In this document: positions 57,880 through 64,000 of the stretch, piece after piece
How positions within the stretch are numbered: position 1 is the stretch's first letter
How the letters are laid out: each line of letters opens with the position of its first letter
Assembly: GCF_031921685.1 (NCBI RefSeq)
Contig: NZ_JAPDHU010000002.1
Location: 620,001 to 684,000, forward strand
Direction: 5' to 3'
Source: Terripilifer sp031921685
GTDB lineage: Bacteria > Pseudomonadota > Alphaproteobacteria > Rhizobiales > Beijerinckiaceae
DNA length: 64,000 bases
Notes under the pieces: generated by a model
What the model was told of the DNA's origin: nothing
What the model saw: only the letters and a program-made list of their open reading frames with translations
The model's database searches: none
Made by a program: the position numbers and the translations under genes

Positions 57880-58605
57880 ATGTTGGAACAAGACAATCCC
57901 TGGACCTGGATGCAGCCGCACGACGCCGAGATGATGGGTGCCGTGATCATGGATCCATCGGAGCAGACCCGCTGGTGCCGTGCTCTGGCACTGGGCGGCC
58001 TGCCTTTCATGTGGCGCAAGAAGGCCCGTGTCGTCCGTGAGATGCTCTACGATCGGATGCGCCTGCGCGACGGTGATCGTGTCCTCATTCTCGGCGAGAG
58101 CATAGAATCTTGTGGCTTTATCGATGATTTCAGGAGCCGTATTGGCGAGGCAGGCGTGATCGATGTGATCGATATCACGGCGCAGGCCCGTGCGGCCTAT
58201 GTGTCGGGCGAACGCGGACGTAACGGGCAGTTGGCGACCTGGCGTTTTGATTATACGAAAGATGTCGAGAATAACCATTATGACGCCGTGGCGGTCTTGC
58301 AAGGCGTCCAGCACACGGACGATTGGCAGGAGACGGCAATGGAACTGCTGCGCATCGTGAAGCCCGGCAGAAATGTCGCTCTTGGCGAGATCACATTCAG
58401 TCCGCAATTGATGATGAAGGCCGAACTCGATCTTCACATCGAATATTGGCTTGAGAAGATGATGTCGCGCCTGGGCTGGGATGTGAGAGATTTTCCCTAT
58501 TACAGCCTCGAGCATCTCGAGACCGTTTTCACGGGCCTTGCCAAAGACGTGGAGACTTTTTCATGGAAAGGCGTCGATCTATTATGGGCGACCAAACCGT
58601 CGTGA
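57880..58605 (+). CDS. SAM-dependent methyltransferase-like protein
   Basis: 241 aa from the ATG at 57880; an in-frame ATG at 57853 lies inside the probable operator and is not used. Motif I is RVLILGESIESCGFIDDF near residue 77, where the usual Gly-rich GxGxG is replaced by GES.E. The later VLQGVQHTDDWQETAMELL and IVKPGRNVALGEI fit class I methyltransferase motifs post-I and III. The weak SAM loop means it could have another role. It is cotranscribed with the MarR gene 28 bases on and probably with the Bug receptor. Confidence 0.72.
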   Translation: MLEQDNPWTWMQPHDAEMMGAVIMDPSEQTRWCRALALGGLPFMWRKKARVVREMLYDRMRLRDGDRVLILGESIESCGFIDDFRSRIGEAGVIDVIDITAQARAAYVSGERGRNGQLATWRFDYTKDVENNHYDAVAVLQGVQHTDDWQETAMELLRIVKPGRNVALGEITFSPQLMMKAELDLHIEYWLEKMMSRLGWDVRDFPYYSLEHLETVFTGLAKDVETFSWKGVDLLWATKPS

Positions 58606-58633
58606 TCGATATTCGCCTTGAAAGGAGCAGCCG

Positions 58634-59119
58634 ATGGCTGACAGGATCGACGATTCAATTCCTTTTTTGATGAACTGCGTCGTATCGGCGGGCGTCGAGT
58701 TCGCGAGCAGTGACTTTTCCGAGCTTGGCCTGAGCGTCCAGGACGCCCGGATCTTGATTGCCGTTCTCCAGAACAAGGGTATCCGCGCCGGTCATCTATC
58801 GGATCTTACCTATATCTCGCAATCGACCCTGTCGCACAACTTGCGCCGGCTTGTTGCCCAAGGGCTCATCGCGCGCGAACGCATCGATGAAGACAACCGG
58901 GCCATCGCCATCACTTTGACGGCCAAGGGACTACGGGTCGCGCGAGAGTGCGAGAAATTGAGTGCCGCTCATGAAGCGGTCACCATTCGCGGGCTCGACC
59001 CGAAAACGATCAAGAGTTTGCGGTTGGTGCTCAAGCAATTGCTGGCCAACGTGTCGGCACCGCTGGACTGGGAAGCTGATGTTTCCTCATCCAAGGCACT
59101 GTCCGGCGCCGATCAATAG
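58634..59119 (+). CDS. MarR-family transcriptional regulator
   Basis: 161 aa. Winged-helix core GIRAGHLSDLTYISQSTLSHNLRRL (position guide, 50-74) followed by the wing ARERIDEDNRAIAITLTAKG. AAAGGAG lies six bases before the ATG. It lies between a methyltransferase-like gene and a Bug receptor; matching operators before both suggest it controls the two units in response to an aromatic or other acid. Confidence 0.92.
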   Translation: MADRIDDSIPFLMNCVVSAGVEFASSDFSELGLSVQDARILIAVLQNKGIRAGHLSDLTYISQSTLSHNLRRLVAQGLIARERIDEDNRAIAITLTAKGLRVARECEKLSAAHEAVTIRGLDPKTIKSLRLVLKQLLANVSAPLDWEADVSSSKALSGADQ

Positions 59120-59155
59120 GCCGTGGTTCAGCTTGACACCGGGGTGTCCTTAAAT

Positions 59156-59180
59156 AGATTAATATTCATATATTTAATCT
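59156..59180. promoter_or_regulatory. AT-rich operator, MarR-type, site 2
   Basis: AGATTAA-N11-TTAATCT, a perfect 7-bp dyad enclosing TTCATATATTTAA (59165-59177). It lies 20 bases before the Bug receptor start and resembles site 1 at 57845. Confidence 0.6.
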
Positions 59181-59199
59181 AAATTCGAGGGGGGATGAA

Positions 59200-60156
59200 A
59201 TGGGGAGCAAAAGAGCGAGTGTTTTCGCCGCGGTGATATTCGCATTCCTGGCCGTGCCGTTGGCGGCGCAAGCCCAGGTCTGGCCGAGCCGGGCCGTTAC
59301 GTTCATTCTGCCTTTTGGAGCGGGAAGTGCCACCGATGCCGCCGCGCGGGTGATTGCCGAGCGCCTGCAAAAGCAATGGGACAAGCCGGTCGTTATCGAG
59401 AACAGGCCGGGTGGCGACGGCTTGATCGCCATCCGCGGCTTTCTGTCGGCCAATGACGATCACGTCTTGCTCTATGCTTCATCCGGCTCCTTTCTATCTC
59501 ACCCCTATACCTTGCCCGAGAAGCCATCTTACGAATTGATGCGCGACTTGGTGCCGCTCGTTCAGGTCGCTCATACCGTGCCCGTCGTCGCCGCGCCCGC
59601 GAAGCTTGATGTGAAATCGCTGCGGGATTGGGTTGAACTCGCGCGCTCCACGCAATTGAATGCCGCCGGTGCTGCCGGCGTGCCTGAATTGTCGTTGAGG
59701 GCCTTTTTGAAGACGAGCGCACCCAGCGCCGCTCGCGTCCCTTATCGTGACATCGTGCCGGCAGCCAATGATCTCGCTGAATCTCGCATCCAGTTGTTGT
59801 TCACATCTTTCGCCGTGGTGCGTCCGCTCGTCGAAAGTGGGCAGATTCGCATTCTCGCTATTCCGAGCGGTGAACGTTCGCCGCTTTTGCCGGCCATTGC
59901 CTCTTCGGCCGAGCAGGGCTTTCCCAGCGCCTTGATGGATACGACATCGGGCATTTACGGCCCCGCCAAATTATCCGCCGCCGATGGCAGCCGTATTGCC
60001 AAAGACGTCATGACGGCGCTCTCCGATCCGGCAGTAAAGACGATCTTGAACAATACCGGGCAAGCCCCAGCGCCGGGCGACGGAAAAGTGCTGGCGGAGA
60101 CCCTGACGCGGCAGCAGGAGCAAGTCAGGCGTCTTGCGGAGATCGGGCTGAATTAG
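59200..60156 (+). CDS. Bug-family (TctC) substrate-binding protein
   Basis: 318 aa. Signal peptide ending LAAQAQ, then VTFILPFGAGSATDAAARVIAERL, VIENRPGGDGLIAIRGF, and the family's central VPYRDIVPAANDLAESRIQLLF. As with the receptor at 29625, no tctA or tctB genes adjoin. It follows the methyltransferase-MarR pair, with a MarR-type operator directly before it, so its ligand is probably the inducer or substrate of that small unit. Confidence 0.92.
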   Translation: MGSKRASVFAAVIFAFLAVPLAAQAQVWPSRAVTFILPFGAGSATDAAARVIAERLQKQWDKPVVIENRPGGDGLIAIRGFLSANDDHVLLYASSGSFLSHPYTLPEKPSYELMRDLVPLVQVAHTVPVVAAPAKLDVKSLRDWVELARSTQLNAAGAAGVPELSLRAFLKTSAPSAARVPYRDIVPAANDLAESRIQLLFTSFAVVRPLVESGQIRILAIPSGERSPLLPAIASSAEQGFPSALMDTTSGIYGPAKLSAADGSRIAKDVMTALSDPAVKTILNNTGQAPAPGDGKVLAETLTRQQEQVRRLAEIGLN

Positions 60157-60191
60157 CGCGAAGCGGCGTTCGTGAAGGACGGCCGGTCCGT

Positions 60192-61616
60192 CTAAATCTG
60201 CATCGCATAGGTCGAGAGCCCGCGCTTGTTCTCGTCGATCTCCAGCCGTTGCGACAGCGAGGGCATGGCGCGATCGGCGCAATCGCCGCGCGGGCAGACG
60301 CGGCAGGACACGCCGATGGGCGTGACGATCTGCGGATCGTCGAGATTGAGCCCGTCGGCGTAAACGAGTTCCTTGGCGAAATGCACGGCGCAGCCGAGGC
60401 CGACGGCGAGCTGGCCGATGCGGCTCGGCAAGCCGCCGCGCGGGCTGATACGGGCTGCCGTATCGATGGTGCGGGCGACGCAGAAATAGCTCGAATTGTC
60501 GGGCATGCGCGACACCTGCACGCGCACCATGCCGGGCGTGGCAAAGGCATCGTAAACGTTCCAGCGCGGGCAGGCGGCGCCGAACCGGGCGATGTGAATG
60601 CCCGAAGCCGAAAAGCGCTTGGAAATATTGCCGGCGATGTCGACGCGGATGAGATGAAACGGAATGCCTTCGTGGCCGGGGCGGCGCAATGTCGTCAGGC
60701 GATGGCAGATCTGTTCGAACGAGACGCCGAAGCGGTGTTGTAGCACGTTGATGTCGTAGCGCGTCGACTTGGCCGAGGCCAGGAATCTATCATAGGGCAT
60801 CATCACGGCGGCGGCGAAATAGTTCGCCATGGCGGAGCCCGCCAGCGCATCGGCCTGCGGCGTCGTGAACTTGCCGGATGAGACGGCGTGATCGATTTCA
60901 CGGCGATGGCCGAGCAGAGCGATCTGATAGGCGAGCTGGAAGGTGCGGCTGGGGCCGGGCAGCATTTCCGACAAGGTCAGCTTGCGCGTCAGCGGATTGA
61001 ACATGCGCAGATGGCCGGGCATGGCGGAGGCGGGCGCGATTTCGAGATCGACGGCAAAGCGTTCGGCCAGCACTTTGATGAGGTCCTGCTGCAAGGTGAG
61101 CAGCGCCAGACTGTTGTCATGCCACAGCGACTCCGCTGCCTCCTCGAGGCCGGGGAAGTAATTGAGCTTGGCCTGCAGAAAGTCTGTCACTTCCTCGGAG
61201 GGCAGGCCGATTGGCGCAGCGTCGCTATCTGAATCGCCTTCCACCGGTGCCAGCGCCGTGCCGCGCCGATAGCTTTGGTAGAGCGCCAGCATGGCCCGCG
61301 CCATGGAGGGCAGGGTGGCGACGATGTCGCGTACGTCGGTCGCTTTGATGTCCTGCGCGTCGAAGACCGGATCGGACAAAGCCTCCATCAGATCGGTGAC
61401 GAGGCGGCCGTCATCCTCGCCGCCCATGGCGGTGAGATCGACCTTGAAACGCTCCGCCAGGCGCAGAAGGATGTTCACCGTCACCGGGCGCTGGTTCGAT
61501 TCCAACAGATTGAGATAGCTCGGCGAAATGCCGAGTTCTGCCGCCATCTGCGTCTGGTTGAGCTTCTGGTCTTGCCGCAGGCGGCGCAGCTTGCCGCCGA
61601 TCCTCACCGAGCGCAT
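60192..61616 (-). CDS. XRE/IrrE-type regulator of short-chain acyl metabolism (RamB/ScfR-like)
   Basis: 474 aa. An N-terminal XRE HTH (IGGKLRRLRQDQKLNQTQMAAEL then GISPSYLNLLESNQRPV, residues 6-45) is followed by an ImmA/IrrE-like domain (about 180-300, with VMMPYDRF) and a C-terminal DUF2083-type domain with four cysteines near residue 440 (CRVCPRGDC). This is the architecture of the RamB/ScfR regulators of acetate and propionate metabolism. It is divergent from aceA, the usual target, which supports control of the glyoxylate shunt by acetyl-CoA status. Confidence 0.92.
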   Translation of the reverse strand: MRSVRIGGKLRRLRQDQKLNQTQMAAELGISPSYLNLLESNQRPVTVNILLRLAERFKVDLTAMGGEDDGRLVTDLMEALSDPVFDAQDIKATDVRDIVATLPSMARAMLALYQSYRRGTALAPVEGDSDSDAAPIGLPSEEVTDFLQAKLNYFPGLEEAAESLWHDNSLALLTLQQDLIKVLAERFAVDLEIAPASAMPGHLRMFNPLTRKLTLSEMLPGPSRTFQLAYQIALLGHRREIDHAVSSGKFTTPQADALAGSAMANYFAAAVMMPYDRFLASAKSTRYDINVLQHRFGVSFEQICHRLTTLRRPGHEGIPFHLIRVDIAGNISKRFSASGIHIARFGAACPRWNVYDAFATPGMVRVQVSRMPDNSSYFCVARTIDTAARISPRGGLPSRIGQLAVGLGCAVHFAKELVYADGLNLDDPQIVTPIGVSCRVCPRGDCADRAMPSLSQRLEIDENKRGLSTYAMQI

Positions 61617-61650
61617 CGGATTTTACCCTCGCTTGACATAATTATTACAA

Positions 61651-61672
61651 TTTACAAATTGACAATTGTCAA
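61651..61672. promoter_or_regulatory. Candidate operator between regulator and aceA
   Basis: TTTACAAATTGACAATTGTCAA contains the perfect 14-base palindrome TTGACAATTGTCAA (61659-61672). Related TTTGCAA-like words occur near 61731. RamB-type proteins bind TTTGCAAA-like sites, so this region is the expected operator. Confidence 0.5.
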
Positions 61673-61810
61673 TCTGATGATGAATTGCATTTTCTCTCTG
61701 GATTTTCATATAGTTATTGTGAATCACAATTTGCAATGCCATTTTCCGCTCAGCCCAATGACGGCCAAACAGCGACGTAAGGGTCACTATTACAAGCGGA
61801 GTAAAAAGCA

Positions 61811-63088
61811 ATGTCTTCCTTTTACAACCCGGAAAACCGCCGCGATTACACCGCTGCCGAGGTTGACCGGCTGTCCGGTTCGATCCGGATCGAGCACACC
61901 CTGGCGAAGCTCGGCGCGGCGCGTTTGCGCAAGCTTTTGGCCGAGCGCCCCTTCGTGCGTTCGCTGGGCGCCATGACGGGCGGACAGGCTCTGCAGCAGG
62001 TGAAGGGCGGCCTCGAGGCCATCTATCTCTCCGGCTGGCAGGTCGCGGCCGATGCCAACAATGCCGGCCAGATGTATCCGGACCAGTCGCTCTATCCGGC
62101 GTCTTCGGTTCCCGAGGTCGTCAAGCGCATCAACAACACCCTGCAGCGCGCCGATCAGATCGCGCGGGCGGAAGGCGATACCTCGACCTATTGGTTCGCC
62201 CCGATCGTCGCCGACGCGGAAGCGGGCTTCGGTGGTCCTCTGAACGCCTTCGAACTGATGAAGAGCATGATCGAGGCGGGCGCCGCCGGCGTTCACTTCG
62301 AGGATCAGCTCGCATCGGAAAAGAAGTGCGGCCATCTCGGCGGCAAGGTTCTGGTGCCGACCCAGACCTTCATCCGCACCCTCAACGCCGCACGCCTGGC
62401 GGCCGATGTCTGCGGCGTCGATACCATCATCTGCGCCCGTACCGATGCGCATTCGGCGACGCTGATCACCTCGGATATCGATGACTACGATCATCCGTTC
62501 ATCGATCGTTCCAGCCGCACGGGCGAGGGTTTCTATCGCCTGAAGCAGGGCAACCACCACTCGGTGGAACATGCCATCGCTCGCGGTCTGGCCTATGCGC
62601 CTTACTCGGACCTGGTGTGGTGGGAAACCTCCGAGCCGGATCTCGGCGAAGCGCGTGAGTTCGCGCAAGAGATGCACCGCCAGCATCCGGGTCGGTTGCT
62701 CGCCTACAATTGCTCGCCGTCGTTCAACTGGCGCTCGAAGCTCGACGCCAAGACGATCGAGAGCTTCCAGGAGCAGATCGCCGAAATGGGCTATCGCTTC
62801 CAGTTTGTGACGCTTGCCGGCTTCCACGCCCTCAACCTGTCGATGTTCGACCTGGCCAAGGGCTATGCCAAGCGCGGCATGGGCGCCTATTCGGAGATGC
62901 AGGAGCGTGAATTCGCCGCTCAGGCCAACGGCTTCACCGCCGTGCGCCACCAGCGCGAAGTCGGCACCGGCTATTTCGATGCTGTGGCCATGGCGATCTC
63001 CGGCGGCAAGTCCTCGACGACGGCCATGGCCGGGTCGACCGAAACCGCGCAGTTCCACAAGTCTGAGCCCCGCGTCGCCGCGGAGTGA
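61811..63088 (+). CDS. aceA: Isocitrate lyase
   Basis: 425 aa. The catalytic loop KKCGHLGGK has Cys173. WQVAADANNAGQMYPDQSLYP and the PIVADAEAGFGG metal region are also intact. It splits isocitrate to succinate and glyoxylate, the first glyoxylate-shunt step. Malate synthase is not in the window. It is divergent from the RamB/ScfR-like regulator and followed by a small DUF4170 gene. Confidence 0.97.
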   Translation: MSSFYNPENRRDYTAAEVDRLSGSIRIEHTLAKLGAARLRKLLAERPFVRSLGAMTGGQALQQVKGGLEAIYLSGWQVAADANNAGQMYPDQSLYPASSVPEVVKRINNTLQRADQIARAEGDTSTYWFAPIVADAEAGFGGPLNAFELMKSMIEAGAAGVHFEDQLASEKKCGHLGGKVLVPTQTFIRTLNAARLAADVCGVDTIICARTDAHSATLITSDIDDYDHPFIDRSSRTGEGFYRLKQGNHHSVEHAIARGLAYAPYSDLVWWETSEPDLGEAREFAQEMHRQHPGRLLAYNCSPSFNWRSKLDAKTIESFQEQIAEMGYRFQFVTLAGFHALNLSMFDLAKGYAKRGMGAYSEMQEREFAAQANGFTAVRHQREVGTGYFDAVAMAISGGKSSTTAMAGSTETAQFHKSEPRVAAE

Positions 63089-63125
63089 CCATTCTCAACG
63101 CAACACCATCATTCAGGAGCATGTC

Positions 63126-63341
63126 ATGAAGGAACAGTTCTGGGTTGTCGGCGGCGAGTTCTCCGATCTCGATTTCCGCCAAGTCATCGAAGGCACCGGC
63201 AAGACCTACGGTCCTTTTGAAAGCTATGAAGCGGCCGAGAAGGTCTGGCGCGATTGTTCGCTGGCCAACCGCTTCGAAGCCTGCGCGCGGTTCTCGATCG
63301 TTACCTCCGCGATTCCCGCGCAGCGCCGTCAAGCGGCGTAA
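63126..63341 (+). CDS. DUF4170 small protein
   Basis: 71 aa from the ATG at 63126, with AGGAG seven bases upstream. The sequence MKEQFWVVGGEFSDLDFRQV, then YGPFESYEAAEKVWRD and ARFSIV, matches the DUF4170 family of small alphaproteobacterial proteins of unknown role. It lies 37 bases after aceA and before a terminator, so the two are probably cotranscribed. Confidence 0.88.
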   Translation: MKEQFWVVGGEFSDLDFRQVIEGTGKTYGPFESYEAAEKVWRDCSLANRFEACARFSIVTSAIPAQRRQAA

Positions 63342-63385
63342 CTGAGCAGCCTGAGTTCCACAGCCCGAGGGCCGTCTCGGAGAAT

Positions 63386-63415
63386 CGCCCCGTACCTCTG
63401 TGCGGGGCGGTTTTC
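63386..63415 (+). terminator. Rho-independent terminator of aceA operon
   Basis: Stem CGCCCCG / CGGGGCG around a 10-base loop, followed by GTTTTCG. It lies 45 bases after the DUF4170 stop and just before the convergent GMC gene. Confidence 0.8.
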
Positions 63416-63441
63416 GTTGACGCAGAAGGTATTGCCCCTGT

Positions 63442-64000
63442 CTAAGCAGCTTGCCCGAGGATGAGGTCGGCGGCGCGTTCGGCGATCATGATGGTCGGCG
63501 CGTTGATATTGCCGCCGACGAGATCGGGAAAGACGGAGGCGTCGACCACCCGCAGGCCCTCGACGCCGCGCACGCGCAATTCGCCGTCCACCACCGCCAT
63601 CTCGTCCTTGTCGGCGCCCATCTTACAGGTGCCGGCTGGATGATGCGCCGTGACGGCGGTGTTGCGGACATAGGCTTCGAGCGCCGCATCGTCCTTGACG
63701 CTGGCGTCCGGGCCGATCTCGCGTGAGACGAAATCCTTCAACTCAGGCCTCCGCGCCATGTCGCGGAAGAGGGAAATGCCCTTTCTCAACACCGACCAGT
63801 CATTAGCTGTCGAGAGCAAGCCCATGTCGATCTTGGGATGCGCCAGCGGATCGGCCGAGGCGATCTTCACCGTGCCGCGGCTTTCCGGCCGCAACAGTAC
63901 GATGCGGCAGGCGAAACTGTCGGCGAACGGCTTTTGGAACGGCGGCAGATAGGGATTGGCGGCCAAGGAGCCGGCAATGAACAGAAGCTGGATGTCGGGC
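63442..64000 (-). CDS. GMC-family FAD oxidoreductase, C-terminal part
   Basis: About 186 residues are visible; the gene runs off the right edge (the frame is open to 64000, reading PDIQLLF before the first internal Met). It shows the C-terminal GMC signatures: PESRGTVKIASADPLAHPKID, the active-site TAHHPAGTCKMG with catalytic His, and LRVVDASVFPDLVGGNINAP with the second histidine position replaced by Asn (GGNINAP). The family includes choline and alcohol dehydrogenases. The substrate is unknown. Confidence 0.9.
   Translation of the reverse strand, partial: PDIQLLFIAGSLAANPYLPPFQKPFADSFACRIVLLRPESRGTVKIASADPLAHPKIDMGLLSTANDWSVLRKGISLFRDMARRPELKDFVSREIGPDASVKDDAALEAYVRNTAVTAHHPAGTCKMGADKDEMAVVDGELRVRGVEGLRVVDASVFPDLVGGNINAPTIMIAERAADLILGQAA

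Noticed and set aside
1..64000. CRISPR array, prophage or insertion sequence
   Set aside because: No regularly spaced repeats, no cas, phage structural or transposase genes were found; the palindromic repeats present are non-coding.

Overview
The window is a stretch of high-GC (about 60-65 percent by eye) chromosomal DNA from an alphaproteobacterium, most likely a member of the Hyphomicrobiales (Rhizobiales). The pointers are an RpoE-ChrR singlet-oxygen module with its fatty-acid genes, a NasT/NasS-controlled nitrate assimilation cluster, orphan Bug-type (TctC) binding proteins, an isocitrate lyase gene facing an XRE/IrrE-type regulator, and a DUF4170 protein. The genus cannot be named from the sequence. 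Almost every interval is occupied by short, tightly packed operons. No rRNA, integrase, transposase or CRISPR array was seen. There are two tRNAs (Asn, Cys).

Layout. 1-5 kb: tail of a Gly/Pro-rich protein; an AT-rich, probably acquired gene encoding a zinc-ribbon protein with a nucleoside-deoxyribosyltransferase/TIR-like C-terminus; a divergent HxlR regulator and SDR; two tRNAs; a DHA2 efflux pump. 5-12 kb: LysR; a three-gene operon of kinase, enolase paralogue and 2-hydroxyacid dehydrogenase; a sugE exporter preceded by a hairpin resembling half of a guanidine-II riboswitch; two tandem His-rich secreted peptides. 12-30 kb: flavin monooxygenases with partner hydrolases, a glucose-6-phosphate dehydrogenase, a nucleobase permease, Kup, a maleate-isomerase-like protein with its own LysR, a SelW-like protein, a palindromic repeat element, and a split YeeE sulfur transporter followed by a secreted SecD-head-like protein. 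30-35 kb: LysR, Bug receptor and a CoA-transferase / double MaoC / citrate-synthase-fold lyase operon that looks like a dicarboxylate catabolic module.

35-48 kb is a complete assimilatory nitrate cluster on the minus strand. NasT and NasS (sensor and antiterminator) come first, from a candidate sigma-54 promoter. NrtA-NrtB-NrtD (uptake), a FAD reductase, NirA nitrite reductase, a CysJ-like flavoprotein and NasA nitrate reductase follow. A second sigma-54-like promoter and a leader of two small hairpins plus an intrinsic terminator stand in front of nrtA, which is the expected target of NasT antitermination.

48-55 kb is an RpoE-ChrR regulon. The sigma/anti-sigma pair is cotranscribed with a DUF1295 membrane protein and a cyclopropane-fatty-acid-synthase-like methyltransferase. 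A DUF2147 gene and a FAD-oxidase/DUF1365 pair run divergently. Three promoters share TGATCC-N17-GTA, so the group can be read directly as one stress regulon acting on membrane lipids. 55-64 kb holds glutathione-dependent formaldehyde oxidation (gfa, frmA), a GlxA-type AraC regulator, a methyltransferase/MarR/Bug cluster with matching AT-rich operators, and the glyoxylate-shunt gene aceA with its divergent regulator. It ends in a truncated GMC oxidoreductase.
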